A stretch of 64,000 nt of DNA from CALOFP01 sp942492635. Its GTDB lineage: Bacteria > UBP6 > UBA1177 > CALOFP01. The stretch is taken from positions 682,001-746,000 of the forward strand of contig CALOFP010000002.1 of NCBI GenBank assembly GCA_942492635.1, given 5' to 3'. The notes beneath the pieces are model-generated. The model was not told where the DNA came from. It did not search any database and was given only the letters and a program-made list of their open reading frames with translations. The position numbers and the translations under genes are program-made. Every line of letters starts with the position of its first letter. Position 1 is the first letter of the stretch. Positions 45,701 through 54,820 of the stretch are shown here, piece by piece.

Positions 45701-48313
45701 GGCAATTGCCTTTCCGTCACGGGCAACCGCCACGGTTTTAAGTTCGAGCTTTTTTCCAACCTCGGCCGTGTCGTATCTCAGCTCCGGTTTCCTGATTCCC
45801 ACATAGGTTTCGTAGGGATCGACAGGGATCGAGATGGTGTTGATAACCGGTCTTCCTCCCTTTTCAAAAACCGAGCTCCTGATTTTTGAAGTGAGGGCCG
45901 ATGGAACGTTTTTAAGGGCGGGAAGTTTCCACTCCACAGTTGCCTTTCCATCACTATCCAGTTCGCCGTCCAGAATCGTCTCGGTAACGGCCTTGAATGA
46001 GGATGCCTCGTTGGTGAAGCTGTATTTCTTGAAGTTCTTGAAACTCTTTTCCGTGTGGAGGAGTTTCGCCGTAACCTTCACCTTGTGTGAGGCTGCGGGC
46101 GCTCCGACAAGGTAGTTGGATGCCAGTTTGAGGGAAAGTTTGTCTTCAGCCTGTGTAAGAATCTCCTTATCCGCCTCGGCCGTAACCTTGAGCTTGTAGG
46201 GAACAACAGTTTCCACCTTAACAGTGTGGTGGAAAACCGAGCTGCCTATCTTGAAGTTCGCCTGCCAGTTTCCTGTCTGGTCCTCCGGTTTTGTGGAGCA
46301 GGCGAATGTGTAGAATCCGTCCTCGGAATCCGATTTTGTCTCGGTGTGCATCAGCTGGCCGTTTGGATTGTAGAGCTTGAGAGTCACCGGATGACCGCTG
46401 GGGAATGAATCGTTCTTGTCCCTTGCGATAAGTGAAATGTTGAAGCTGTCTCCGGGTCTGTAGACACCTCTTTCTGTGTAGATGAATGTTTTTATTCCGG
46501 ATTCCGAAGGTGAAACTCCGCCGGTTTCGAACGATGAAAGCTCCCATCTCATTTCCGAAGGCTTGATTATGCTTCTCTGTCCGTCGTGCTCCGCCTCGAC
46601 AAGGAAAAGTTTTCCCTTTTTAACAGGAGCGACAAGCTTTCCCTCGGCGTCGGTGTTGCCGCTGAAAACAACCTGGTTCTGGTAATCCTTGATGCGAACG
46701 AGGAGGTTCGGCATCGGCTCAGCCGTGGTGACGTTTGTGGCGTAAACTCTGCAGCCGCTGTCCGTAATCTTTGCGGTGAGACCTATATCGCTGATGATGA
46801 GCGGCTTGAATATCTTACCGTGCTTGCTGATGTATCCGTAACTGTTCGGATTGTTGTAGTAGTCGTCTCCGTAGTAGCTGCCGTGTTCGCTGGAGAGGTT
46901 GTAGAGCATATCCTCCCTTTCGAAGCTGAGCTTGATTATGAAAAGACCGGTGCTGTCCTTTGCAAGAAGTTTGGAAAGATCGATCTCGTGCTGGAGCCAT
47001 TCGTTTTTGTTGTTGCCGATCTTGAGCGTTTTGGATACTACGTCGACTCCGACGCGGTTGAGCCCGTAGAAACTGTCACTTCTTGTTTTTGAGCTATCCA
47101 ATTTCTGATCCTGTAGAAAGTAGAGAATGTTGTTCTCATAAACCTTGGTTATTTTGAGATCCACCTCTTTCACATTGACGCTCTTGAAGCGGAGAGTGCT
47201 TCTGTCGGTAGAGGGGAGGAAAACACCGTCGCTGGAAAAGCTTATCTCCGGAAGCATATCCTCGAATTTAACATTGAGAGTCTGCTTTTTTTCGATTTTT
47301 GTTCCCAGTGCAGCCTTGAGACCCTTGAGAATCAGGAGTGTGTACTCGTTTCCGTTCTGGAAATCACCGTAGATAAAGAGATATTTATCTTTTTTCCTGA
47401 ATTTAAGGTTTTTTACAACCTTTCCCGCATCCTTCGTTTTCGCAACGATGAGACCGTCGACAGGTTGTGATGGATGGATTTTTTCCGAAAATGCCAGTTT
47501 GACGAACAGTTTTCCCGCTGACCCCAGAGTCGTACTACTGAGAACCTCGAATTTTTTCAGCTCCGGAATCTCGATCTTTTTAGTAATTGTGGAGGCAAGT
47601 TCAAGCTTCTCTTTCTCTATAACGACGTGGATTTCGCTGCTTTTTTGGCCGCGTTTTATCTTTTCACTCCAGAAGCTGAAAGTGTTTAATTCGACATCGC
47701 TTTTGTTCCATTTCGCTTCCAGCTTTTCAATGAACTTACCATTGGAATCGTACCTGATGAGGGAAACGGATTTTTGAACATCCTCAAGTTTTACCGCTTC
47801 GTTGAAAGTGATTTTTCCGTCCAGGTAGAGAATGTCGGGGTTGTTCTTTTTGAGAAGTTTCAGTTCACCGTCCAGCTTTTTTACCTCAGTTCCCGCAACG
47901 TGAAAGGTCATCTCCACCGGTTTGAGCTTTTTATACTTCTCCTCCGTCAGAATCTTTTTGATAAAGAACTTGCCCGAGTAGTTCTGATTCTTTTTAAGAG
48001 GGGAGGAGGGAGTGAACTCCAGAGTCTGGCTGTTCGTAAATTTGGAACTTCCCTCGATCTCTGGAGTAAAGGAGAAAAGTTTCTTGTTGATTACAAGATT
48101 AAATTTGCTCTCGTCCACAACCGGATTGGCGAAGCGAATCTTTATCGGATCCTCTTTTTTTATGGTTCCGCCCGTAATCTCCGATATCAGTTTTGCCACA
48201 TTTTCAGAGTAAGCAATTTCAGTTTTCTTCTGTTTAACTTCATCTTGACATGCTGCTGTTAGCATTAGAGAAATTAAAAAAAACACTTTCAAGCAATTTA
48301 ACAATAATTTCAT
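42791..48313 (-). CDS. Bacterial alpha-2-macroglobulin lipoprotein
   Basis: 1840 aa from the ATG at 48311-48313, chosen because GGAGGAG precedes it and the protein then starts with a lipoprotein signal (FLISLMLTAAC, +2 Gln). An in-frame extension to 48562 would lack such a signal. Multiple MG (beta-sandwich) domains cover most of the length, and a typical A2M segment is YTERGVYRPGDSFNISLIAR. The thioester motif GCIEQ (Cys ~1388, in PYGCIEQTTSAVF) is intact, followed by an alpha-helical TED-like region. Such proteins trap invading proteases on the periplasmic face, and the pairing with PBP1C suggests guarding the wall during repair. It is probably co-transcribed with pbpC, as it is located immediately upstream. 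Confidence 0.93.
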   Translation of the reverse strand: MKLLLNCLKVFFLISLMLTAACQDEVKQKKTEIAYSENVAKLISEITGGTIKKEDPIKIRFANPVVDESKFNLVINKKLFSFTPEIEGSSKFTNSQTLEFTPSSPLKKNQNYSGKFFIKKILTEEKYKKLKPVEMTFHVAGTEVKKLDGELKLLKKNNPDILYLDGKITFNEAVKLEDVQKSVSLIRYDSNGKFIEKLEAKWNKSDVELNTFSFWSEKIKRGQKSSEIHVVIEKEKLELASTITKKIEIPELKKFEVLSSTTLGSAGKLFVKLAFSEKIHPSQPVDGLIVAKTKDAGKVVKNLKFRKKDKYLFIYGDFQNGNEYTLLILKGLKAALGTKIEKKQTLNVKFEDMLPEISFSSDGVFLPSTDRSTLRFKSVNVKEVDLKITKVYENNILYFLQDQKLDSSKTRSDSFYGLNRVGVDVVSKTLKIGNNKNEWLQHEIDLSKLLAKDSTGLFIIKLSFEREDMLYNLSSEHGSYYGDDYYNNPNSYGYISKHGKIFKPLIISDIGLTAKITDSGCRVYATNVTTAEPMPNLLVRIKDYQNQVVFSGNTDAEGKLVAPVKKGKLFLVEAEHDGQRSIIKPSEMRWELSSFETGGVSPSESGIKTFIYTERGVYRPGDSFNISLIARDKNDSFPSGHPVTLKLYNPNGQLMHTETKSDSEDGFYTFACSTKPEDQTGNWQANFKIGSSVFHHTVKVETVVPYKLKVTAEADKEILTQAEDKLSLKLASNYLVGAPAASHKVKVTAKLLHTEKSFKNFKKYSFTNEASSFKAVTETILDGELDSDGKATVEWKLPALKNVPSALTSKIRSSVFEKGGRPVINTISIPVDPYETYVGIRKPELRYDTAEVGKKLELKTVAVARDGKAIAGKDLKYRIYRNNSYWWWESDSLSQYKLKFKNKNSTELVKEGSFISAASGNPIVFTPGESGYYLVEVQDGTEGHTSSTFIYSGYWGSAGASPKDAAILSLSADKTSYLPGDEAKITFPTPKEGTILLTVEKLGEILKEEWIKPAAEEDTTTVTFEITDKMVPNAYVSVSVFQKHGKSSNNRPIRMYGIIPVKVKRPGSEERLSIKTTEHLEPGKEFEVEVETLDGTDTQLTVAVVDEGLLALTNFATPDPWNSFYSKERLGVTTFDLYDKIINPGSGDVFSRFVVGGDMDSYKKSQQMSRKANRFKPVSMFSGIVETENGKAKVKFTMPEYIGAVRIMAVSAKGAKYGAAEKSVKVKKDLMVQPYLPRFLAPTDSITFPVSVFAMSDKIKDVEVTVKTEGPIEMGTTSQRSVTFQKEGERELEFDLKALPAAGIAKIIVEAKSGEITISSTVEIDVRPSSPRENSTQTAKIKPGEKSKITVPGKGLKGTNRAILSVMKKPKLNIRHRLDFLIHYPYGCIEQTTSAVFPQLYLKEFSGVNEKARRKIDRNINSALRRLKKFRTSSGGFSYWPGGTTPSRWGTNYAGHFLIEAKRLGYEVDESLLSGWKAFQESQLSAKRDSRMTRVYRVFLLALSGNHNFGAMNQLKEGELEQMNDTEKWLLAGAYKLAGQASVADEILRTAGTKVNEYSEFAGTYGSTLRDKAIIMDMALLNGRDSVVEKLYEHISLHLSEEDWYSTQTTGYMLLSIGKYLNNLSENDTATLSGKIVRPDGKEVPFSTTGLKYSMPIEKDFGKDFTVEIDSGSGVKEAHIVLEWSGIPLISEMGDSSKNLAVDVKYLDEDGYRIDPAELKQGKSFWIHLKAKRKVKRKIEELALQQMLPAGWEIENTRLSGEEMPPWTKNMNLNREEYTDIRDDRIIWFFDQNRYAKDLEFLVKINVVTKGSFTVPPVLFEAMYDNRFKATRKGFSVKVK

Positions 48314-48450
48314 GGCAGGACTCCTCCTCACAATAATATTGAGAGAACAATACTTCACCCGGCTGATATTGCAAGAAATAGGACCATAGATTGACCACAG
48401 ATGAACGCCAGAGGAGCCACAGATTAAGATGATGAAGAGGGAGAAGGCGG
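48314..48450. other. Intergenic start of repeat region
   Basis: Upstream of the A2M gene. It contains short ACCACAGAT-like pieces that grade into the tandem repeat. Promoter for A2M not clear. Confidence 0.4.
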
Positions 48451-48998
48451 ACCACAGATTACGCAGATTAAGATGATGAAGATGATTAATAAGAGTAAGA
48501 ATTTTAGTAACAGAGAGCATAGATATGAATTGCGTATCCGGTAGGAAATCGATAGGCAGCACAGTATGTAATTAAGGTAATCTGATTAATCAGTAAAATC
48601 AGCCGGCGGATGTTTCAAGAAATAGAACCGGTGATAAACCAGAGAGGGACCACAGATTACGCAGATTAAGATGATGAAGATGATTAATAAGAGGAAGAAT
48701 TTTAGTAACAGAGAGCATAGATATGAATTGCGTATCCGGTAGGAAATCGATAGGCAGCACGGTATGTAATCAAGGTAATCTGATTAATCAGTAAAATCAG
48801 CCGGCTGATGTTTCAAGAAATAGAACCGGGGATAAACCAGAGAGGGAGCACAGATTACGCAGATTAAGATGATGAAGATGATTAATAAGAGTAAGAATTT
48901 TAGTAACAGAGAGCATAGATATGAATTGCGTATCCGGTAGGAAATCGATAGGCAGCACGGTATGTAATCAAGGTAATCTGATTAATCAGTAAAATCAG
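48451..48998. repeat. Tandem repeat, ~198-bp unit, about 2.8 copies
   Basis: Units begin at 48451, 48648 and 48846 (periods 197 and 198). Each starts with CACAGATTACGCAGATTAAG and includes GATGATGAAGATGATTAA, GAGAGCATAGATATGAATTG and GTAATCTGATTAATCAGTAA. The third is truncated at its end, just before the next gene's leader. Copies differ at only a few bases, so amplification is recent. The unit is noncoding. Confidence 0.9.
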
Positions 48999-49076
48999 TG
49001 GTCGTTTATGTTGTATTTCTTTTCTTCCCGAGTACTATGTCGGGGTTTATTAGTGATCTTTTTTATGGGGAGGAGA

Positions 49077-50519
49077 ATGAAAAAGATTTATTCCTTAATG
49101 TTTTTAGTGTGTTTTCTTTTCTGCGCGTGCGGAGAGGATAGCTCGAAAAGTGCAAATGATTCAGATTCCGCAGTTGACGGTGATGTTGTAGTTTCCGACT
49201 CCGACGAAGTTGCAGAAAAAACTGATGACAAAACAGACAGTGAAGTTTCTGATGAGAACAACGGTGAAAAATCCGACGAGGCAACAGGTGAAGTCGAGGA
49301 CAAGTCAAACGACAAAACCGATAACGAAATTTCAGATGAGAACGGCACTGTAGTTGATGCTGATTCGGAAGAGACTGACGAAGAGGTAACCGATTCCGAT
49401 ATTCCTGAACTGGAGCCGGAACTCATTATTTCCGAGTATGTAGACGGTATTAACAAGAATAAGGGACTTGAGTTTTATAACTCGACCGATGCCGAAATCG
49501 ATTTGTCCGAATACAAAGTTTGTCTTGTTGCAAACGACGATACCGATTGCAGTGCGGATAGAACCTATGAAATGAGTGGAAAACTTGCGGCACACGGAAT
49601 TTTTACAATTTGTGATGCCCATTCAAACATTCCAGAGAACAAGTGTAGTTACCGTTACCCGGCAAAAGATACCGCTACAGGAAAAGAGCTGCCCGCCGTA
49701 ACTTGGTTTAACGGTGACGACAGAATTAAACTTGTTAAAAACGGAGTTGTCGTAGATGCATTCGGAAAGTTCTCAGAGCGGCCTGCAAAGGTGCTTGGAG
49801 AAGACGGCGTTAATATGGTTAAACCATGGGAAGGTGTTGATCTTAGAAGAAAGGCAATGAAACCCTATCTCGGAGTCGAAAACTTCGCCTGGAACGATCA
49901 CTACACAAAACATGACAAGGAAGACTACTCCAACTTTGGACTGCCGACAGAAGGATGGCCTGTTGGGGAAGACTCCGGAAATGGCAACAGCGGATCCGAC
50001 GATGTTATTGAAGGTTCCGTACCCGGCGAGATTTTCAATGGCGATTTCGAAATCTGGGAAGAGGAAAAACCGAAAGGCTGGATCACAAAATATGGATCTC
50101 AAGCCAATAACGATGCTGAAGGTGGACAGTATGCACTCAGACTCGCCTATGGTGGAGACCTTGAGGGTGCCCAGAATATTTTAAAAAGCGGAAGAGTAGA
50201 CTGTGGCAGCAAGGTTCCTACAGCCATTACCTTCAAAATGCACTCTTTCGAAAGTGGTGCCGAAGTCATGGTCGAAATTGAAGGAACAGAGCTATTCTAT
50301 ACACACTCTGACGATGAAAATTATCTATTCACTTACGATTCATCCGCTACTCTTGATTCCATATACGCATTTTCGCCATACTCTGTCGATTATGTACTTC
50401 ACACAGTTAAACTTGGGGAGGAAATCAAGGAACTCTGGAAGGCCGGAAACTCCTTTGCGCTGAATTTCTACTCCTACTACACCGGAGCTGATATAGATTC
50501 TATCAAACTTGTCTACTAA
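49077..50519 (+). CDS. Lipoprotein with lamin-tail domain
   Basis: 480 aa from ATG 49077 with GGGGAGGAG upstream. Lipobox LFCAC; a long D/S/E/K-rich linker to ~120. The lamin-tail domain (LTD) is at ~125-255: LIISEYVDGINKNKGLEFYN, STDAEIDLSEYKVCLV and GDDRIKLVKNGVVVDAFG. The C-terminal ~160 residues (GEIFNGDFEIWEEEKPKGW, ALRLAYGGDLEGAQNIL) resemble a jelly-roll carbohydrate-binding-like module. Probably a surface-anchoring or binding protein. Confidence 0.8.
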   Translation: MKKIYSLMFLVCFLFCACGEDSSKSANDSDSAVDGDVVVSDSDEVAEKTDDKTDSEVSDENNGEKSDEATGEVEDKSNDKTDNEISDENGTVVDADSEETDEEVTDSDIPELEPELIISEYVDGINKNKGLEFYNSTDAEIDLSEYKVCLVANDDTDCSADRTYEMSGKLAAHGIFTICDAHSNIPENKCSYRYPAKDTATGKELPAVTWFNGDDRIKLVKNGVVVDAFGKFSERPAKVLGEDGVNMVKPWEGVDLRRKAMKPYLGVENFAWNDHYTKHDKEDYSNFGLPTEGWPVGEDSGNGNSGSDDVIEGSVPGEIFNGDFEIWEEEKPKGWITKYGSQANNDAEGGQYALRLAYGGDLEGAQNILKSGRVDCGSKVPTAITFKMHSFESGAEVMVEIEGTELFYTHSDDENYLFTYDSSATLDSIYAFSPYSVDYVLHTVKLGEEIKELWKAGNSFALNFYSYYTGADIDSIKLVY

Positions 50520-50870
50520 TTCATTCTAAATAATTTTTAAAGTCTTCTTCCAAATTCTCAATCTACCTGATTTTACATGCATCTTCATAAATACTTGCGC
50601 ATAATGCCCTGAAAGAGAGCCTGTGGTTTTAATTTGGTAATATTTTCTAATGATTCAAGGTTTTGATAATTCCAGGTAAAAAATGGTGGCTAGTGATTTG
50701 CTAGATATTTTTCGCAAATTTATCAAAATGTTACAGGTATTTTGAGTATGAAAAGAGAATTTTTTTTCATGTTTTTTCTGCTGAATCTAACTCTTTTTGT
50801 TTTGTAGCATTTATTCATCTATGATTATTGGGATGGATCGTTGAATATCTATTGAAAAATTGTCCTGTCG
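50520..50870. other. Intergenic region, nothing recognised
   Basis: 351 bp of AT-rich sequence between convergent genes. No repeat, hairpin with a T-run or ORF with an SD was seen. Confidence 0.4.
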
Positions 50871-51470
50871 TCAGAAACTCCAGGCAGCTCCGAGTGTTAG
50901 ATCGATTACATCTCCGGGCTGAAGGTCAAATATAGTCCAGGATCTGTATCCCCTTATTTTGAAAAATCCGGCAAGTGAATCCGTAAAGTTGTAGGATGGA
51001 ATGACTGATATGAAAACGGCGATTCCTCCTGCATTTTTGCTATCCTGATATCCACTGACTACGCGATCGTTCTTGAGATGGAGCAAGGCTCCTCCGAGAC
51101 CGAATCTGAAGGCGGCTGAAAATCCATGCGTGAAGGGAATAGTTCCCTGAAAAAATAACTCAACGACATTGATTGTGTTTGTGCCGGGAAGATCCTCCTC
51201 TTCTACCTCGGCATCGGAAATGACGTAAACGTTGTAGTCGATGCCGGTCGAAAAGTAGGAATTGAAGAGATATTCGGCTGAGATATTAAACCCGAGAAAA
51301 GAGTTTGTCTCTACGGTGTATTCGTGTCCGTCACTCGCTGGAAGAGGGTAACTACCGGAAGGTAAAATTGAATATCCTCCGGAAATCCGGAAATCGTGAT
51401 CATGCGCAAACGTGTTTTTAGCGGGGAAAATGATAAAAAACAGTGTTAGAGCGATGAGAAAGTTTTTCAT
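50871..51470 (-). CDS. Outer-membrane beta-barrel protein
   Basis: 199 aa. Signal peptide MKNFLIALTLFFIIFPAKNTFA followed by a cleavable AHDHDF, no lipobox Cys. The mature protein alternates hydrophobic and polar residues with turns (FLGFNISAEYLFNSYFSTGI, FKIRGYRSWTIF) and ends in W-S-F, the usual C-terminal aromatic of barrels. About 8 strands are expected. Function unknown; it is not in an obvious operon. Confidence 0.75.
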   Translation of the reverse strand: MKNFLIALTLFFIIFPAKNTFAHDHDFRISGGYSILPSGSYPLPASDGHEYTVETNSFLGFNISAEYLFNSYFSTGIDYNVYVISDAEVEEEDLPGTNTINVVELFFQGTIPFTHGFSAAFRFGLGGALLHLKNDRVVSGYQDSKNAGGIAVFISVIPSYNFTDSLAGFFKIRGYRSWTIFDLQPGDVIDLTLGAAWSF

Positions 51471-51621
51471 TTGAAGAAATCCTTACAAAATGTTATTAAC
51501 GTTGAATCAAAATACAAGTTAAATTAAAAGAGTTTGAAAGTCAAATAGTCTTATTGTTTGTTGTGATTGTTTATAAAGATGTTGGCTTTTTGTTGCTTTG
51601 AAAAATTGGCAGCTTCCCGAG

Positions 51622-52425
51622 CTACAGTATTATCCCTTCGATTCCCTCAAGCGATCCTGCTGCCGCCGATTTCTTTTCCCAACTTGCCGACATGTCGTTG
51701 ATTTTGATAACTTTTTCGGGGCAGTTGGCGACGCAGGCCATGCAGGCGATGCAGACTCCCTCCTTGGCTTCCATCGTTTCCACATCGAATGCTCCGGTAG
51801 GGCAGTTTCCCACGCATTTTTTGCACATGCCGCAGCTTTCTATGATTCTTTTCGGGAGTTTGGTGACGGCCTTGAATCTGGATGTTGCGATAGTCTGCAG
51901 TTCGTCTTCCGTGAATTCGTATTTTTCGGGATCAGCCATCAGTTCCTCATTTTTCCCAGAGAAACAGTCCAGAATTTTATCGCAGAACTTTTCCGCAAGT
52001 TCGAAATCCCGCTTGTCCGGTCTGTTTTCCAGCGCCCTCCAGCCCGCGAGGTTGAAAGAGTGGGCAGCGGGAAACTGGGCCGATGAAACAACACGGAAAT
52101 TGCTCCTCTCAAGAATCTTTTTTGTGTTGTAGTGAATCGGCGCTGCTCGGAATCCGCCGTAAGTGAAGAACATTGCGCACTTCTTTCCTTTCCCCTCAAG
52201 TGAACCTAGCCAGTCACAGAAAACTCGTGGAGCTATGGATGAATAGACAGGAGCGCCGAAAATAGCGGCATCGTAACCGGAGATGTCGACGGATTTTCTC
52301 GTTGATTTTGAAGTAACATCAATAAAATCAACGATGCAGCCTAGATCGAACATCTTATTTTTTATAACTTCGGCAATATTTCGAGTTGTGCCGGTTGCCG
52401 AAAAAAAAGAGAGAAGAATGTGCAT
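51622..52425 (-). CDS. EFR1-type flavodoxin-ferredoxin fusion
   Basis: 267 aa. N-terminal flavodoxin-like fold: LLSFFSATGTTRNIAEVIKN (FMN phosphate loop), then DAAIFGAPVYSSIAPRVFCD. The C-terminal 2x[4Fe-4S] ferredoxin motif is CGMCKKCVGNCPTGAF ... CIACMACVANCPEKVI. This is the EFR1 family arrangement, thought to take part in flavodoxin/ferredoxin electron transfer in anaerobes. Start at ATG 52425; it stands alone. Confidence 0.9.
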   Translation of the reverse strand: MHILLSFFSATGTTRNIAEVIKNKMFDLGCIVDFIDVTSKSTRKSVDISGYDAAIFGAPVYSSIAPRVFCDWLGSLEGKGKKCAMFFTYGGFRAAPIHYNTKKILERSNFRVVSSAQFPAAHSFNLAGWRALENRPDKRDFELAEKFCDKILDCFSGKNEELMADPEKYEFTEDELQTIATSRFKAVTKLPKRIIESCGMCKKCVGNCPTGAFDVETMEAKEGVCIACMACVANCPEKVIKINDMSASWEKKSAAAGSLEGIEGIIL

Positions 52426-52549
52426 TTTTGAACTCCCAGGAAAAGTAGATTAAAAATTCCTGAAGCATACTACCATATGAATTTTGTGAATCCAGAAATC
52501 ATTTCAACCATGCTAAAAATCCTTATAAATTGCAAAAGAGTTCCGCAGA

Positions 52550-52882
52550 TTAGCTGAGATCAAAAATATTCACTTTCCAGTCGTATTCTGTAATAGGTAA
52601 CCCTCTGTCTTCACCGGTTAAGAATAGTGCTGAATATATTCCGGCAGAGATTCCTGTATTAAATCTATCTGAAAAATGAGTCTAGAGTATAACTTGGTGA
52701 GTATTCAGAAAATCTGTCGGTTTCCCATTGAATTATCCGTGTTTTATTTATTCCAAATCTGACTCCTGCAGACATTTGTTTTTCACTGCATATTCCGTTG
52801 GAACAAAAAAGAATAAATGTGATAAAAATTATGAGAGTAGATATATGTCTTGATAGGATTTGTGACTTTTGATATTGCTCAT
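52550..52882 (-). pseudogene. Decayed outer-membrane beta-barrel gene
   Basis: Minus-strand pieces in two frames resemble the intact barrel at 52941-53651. One frame gives a signal-like LIIFITFILFCSNGICSEK followed by SAGVRFGINKTRIIQWETDR, then stops. A second gives GISAGIYSALFLTGEDRGLP ending DWKVNIFDLS and stop. The middle of the barrel (several strands) is missing. This looks like a paralogue that lost its core by deletion plus frameshift. Confidence 0.55.
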
Positions 52883-52940
52883 GGAGACTCTTTTTTATTG
52901 TTTGATTTATGATGTTTGTAATAGTTTTTTCGCTATTCTG

Positions 52941-53651
52941 TTAGAAATTTTCCCCGATACCAACACTTATTGATAATGTGAGGTTTTTTGCGTTTTTGGG
53001 ATAGTATCTTAATGTGCTTTCTGAATCATACACATCTCTAATTCCCAGGGACGTTTTGAATGAGATGAGAAAAAAAGTCTTATTGTAGTTACCTGAATAA
53101 AATCTTAATGCGGTCTCCGCAGTCAAACCGTAGTCTATATTGTTGAATCTGCCTCCGTGACTGAACATAGTTTGATCATTGTCTACAATGTCGTCTACTT
53201 CTGCCTTGTACAAAAGCGCAATGTAGATACCTCCTGAAAATATTGCTTCAAAACTATCTGCAAATCTATTTGAGTATCCTATAGTTGCCGGGATTTCCAA
53301 ATATTTGACTTTCCTTTCCAGTTTCTCTTTTGTGTCGGGGAGAAAACTGTAGGTGTAGTGTGTTGCAATGTAGTCTTCTCCCTTTCCGGAGTAAGAGATG
53401 CCGGTTTCGAAAATAAGAGTGGGGGAGAAATATCTGTTGTAAAAGAGGGTTACAACCGGATCTGTGCGAAATTCAGAGCTCCTGGCTCTTGAAAATTCCA
53501 CTATTCTGGAAAAGTTCAAACCACCCTTGAGTCCGAATGAGTTGACTTCCTCTTTTCCATAGGCTGTTGAAAACAGTGTCGAAAGGATAAGGAATAGTAA
53601 AATCAGTCTACTAAAATGAAGCTTGGATATGTCTTTAGAAAAATTAAACAT
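52941..53651 (-). CDS. Outer-membrane beta-barrel protein (PorT-like fold)
   Basis: 236 aa from ATG 53649-53651, chosen over the longer frame because GGGGAA precedes it and the following hydrophobic segment (LILLFLILSTLFSTAYG) is a standard signal peptide. The mature protein begins NSFGLKGGLNFSRIV, characteristic of the outer-membrane beta-barrel family (PF13568-like), and ends with F. Segments like PTLIFETGISYSGKGEDYIA fit the strand/turn pattern. Decayed paralogue immediately downstream. Function unknown. Confidence 0.75.
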   Translation of the reverse strand: MFNFSKDISKLHFSRLILLFLILSTLFSTAYGKEEVNSFGLKGGLNFSRIVEFSRARSSEFRTDPVVTLFYNRYFSPTLIFETGISYSGKGEDYIATHYTYSFLPDTKEKLERKVKYLEIPATIGYSNRFADSFEAIFSGGIYIALLYKAEVDDIVDNDQTMFSHGGRFNNIDYGLTAETALRFYSGNYNKTFFLISFKTSLGIRDVYDSESTLRYYPKNAKNLTLSISVGIGENF

Positions 53652-53916
53652 CAAAATTCCCCTGGAGAAATGTGAAATAGAAAGAAGCCCGCCCCCTTTT
53701 CGGCAGTTACAAATACATGAATTTTTATTTTCTGTCAATATTGTCTACATATTCACCCTGATCTCTTTTCAAAATTAGGATGAATCAATGTGATCTTGGT
53801 AATCGGTTTGATCTGAGGCAAATCATCGGTTTGACTTTAGAATAATTCTAATGTATAGTTCTCAATGTTTGGTGTAATATTGCATATTTTTAACTGATTA
53901 TTAAAAGGAGGGCTTC

Positions 53917-54036
53917 ATGGGAAAAGGTGACAAAAGATCCAGAAGAGGAAAAATTTGGAATGGTTCTTTCGGTAAGAAAAGACCTGCCGGAGGTCCCAAG
54001 GTAAAGAAAACCGAAAAGAAAGAGGGTGAGAAGTAG
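53917..54036 (+). CDS. Ribosomal protein bTHX (S31-like)
   Basis: 39 aa: MGKGDKRSRRGKIWNGSFGK followed by KRPAGG and a Lys-rich tail. This matches the small bTHX/S31 proteins (MGKGDxxTxRGKIxxGSYG). A perfect AGGAGG lies 6-7 bases before the ATG, and a strong terminator follows. bTHX binds the 30S head. The length and motif make it a confident small gene. Confidence 0.92.
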   Translation: MGKGDKRSRRGKIWNGSFGKKRPAGGPKVKKTEKKEGEK

Positions 54037-54064
54037 TTTCTTTTACTACACTCATTTTTCATGG

Positions 54065-54089
54065 CGGCAGGTTTAAACCTGCCGTTTTT
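54065..54089 (+). terminator. Terminator of the bTHX gene
   Basis: CGGCAGGTTT and AAACCTGCCG arms pair perfectly and are followed by TTTTT. The stem is close to the stop codon at 54036. Confidence 0.9.
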
Positions 54090-54283
54090 GTTTTTTTGCC
54101 TGTTATTCAACTTTACGGTACAGCTTGTCTCGATTGTGATTTATTCATGGAATTCAAGTAGTTGCGAAAAATAATTTTTTCTTCTAAATATTAATATTTA
54201 AAATGTAAAAATTTTTGGTAAAATTAACAAAGCTATCTAATAGTAGATTTTCTACATTCTACATTACCTGAAGGGGGAGAATA

Positions 54284-54805
54284 ATGGTTCGTCGTGTTTC
54301 GGTTGTTCCCTGGGATAAAAACTGGGAACAGATGTTTCTGGATGAGTTGGCACAGTTAAAAAAGATTCTTTCCGGTTTAAGCCAGGAGATACATCACTTC
54401 GGCTCCACGTCGGTTAAGGGGATGGCTGCCAAGCCGATCGTTGATATCATGGTTGTTGTTGCCGATGCAAATGCAGTCGAGGAGGCGGCCTCCCGCCTCA
54501 GCGAATCCTCGTATATTGATATGGGTAACATCTGTTCCGGCTGGCGTTTCGTGATCAAAGGAAACGAAGAGGAGAGAACCTGCCATATCCACATATTCAA
54601 GCATGGTGATCGCAAGATTCTGGATCACCTTCTCGTACGTGATTTTCTACGCAGCAACGAAAGAATAGCGGGAGCCTACTCACAGCTTAAACTGGATCTT
54701 GCAAAGAGTTTTCCGAACGACATCGATTCATACATCGCAGGGAAAAGCTCATTCATGGCCGATCTCGAAGATAAAGCAAGGGGCTGGGCCGGCATCTGCG
54801 GGTAG
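54284..54805 (+). CDS. GrpB-family (UPF0157) nucleotidyltransferase-fold protein
   Basis: 173 aa, typical length. Conserved HHFGSTSVKGMAAKPIVDIM corresponds to the nucleotidyltransferase GS motif with the acidic D at PIVDIM. HIFKHGD and ILDHLLVRDFLRSNERI are the other family blocks. Known members include a CoA-kinase fusion partner and proteins in glutamate-linked processes, but function is not settled. SD GGGGGAG precedes the ATG. Terminator of the preceding gene is 200 bp upstream. Confidence 0.85.
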   Translation: MVRRVSVVPWDKNWEQMFLDELAQLKKILSGLSQEIHHFGSTSVKGMAAKPIVDIMVVVADANAVEEAASRLSESSYIDMGNICSGWRFVIKGNEEERTCHIHIFKHGDRKILDHLLVRDFLRSNERIAGAYSQLKLDLAKSFPNDIDSYIAGKSSFMADLEDKARGWAGICG

Positions 54806-54820
54806 TTCCAAGATCTTTTT

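Noticed and set aside
42785..48262. Long plus-strand frames such as 42785-43498 and 47774-48262
   Set aside because: They are antisense shadows of the A2M gene, whose domain motifs and thioester support the minus strand.
48314..48562. N-terminal 83-residue extension of the A2M protein
   Set aside because: It lies in the tandem-repeat region and lacks a signal, while the internal ATG at 48313 has an SD and a clear lipoprotein signal.
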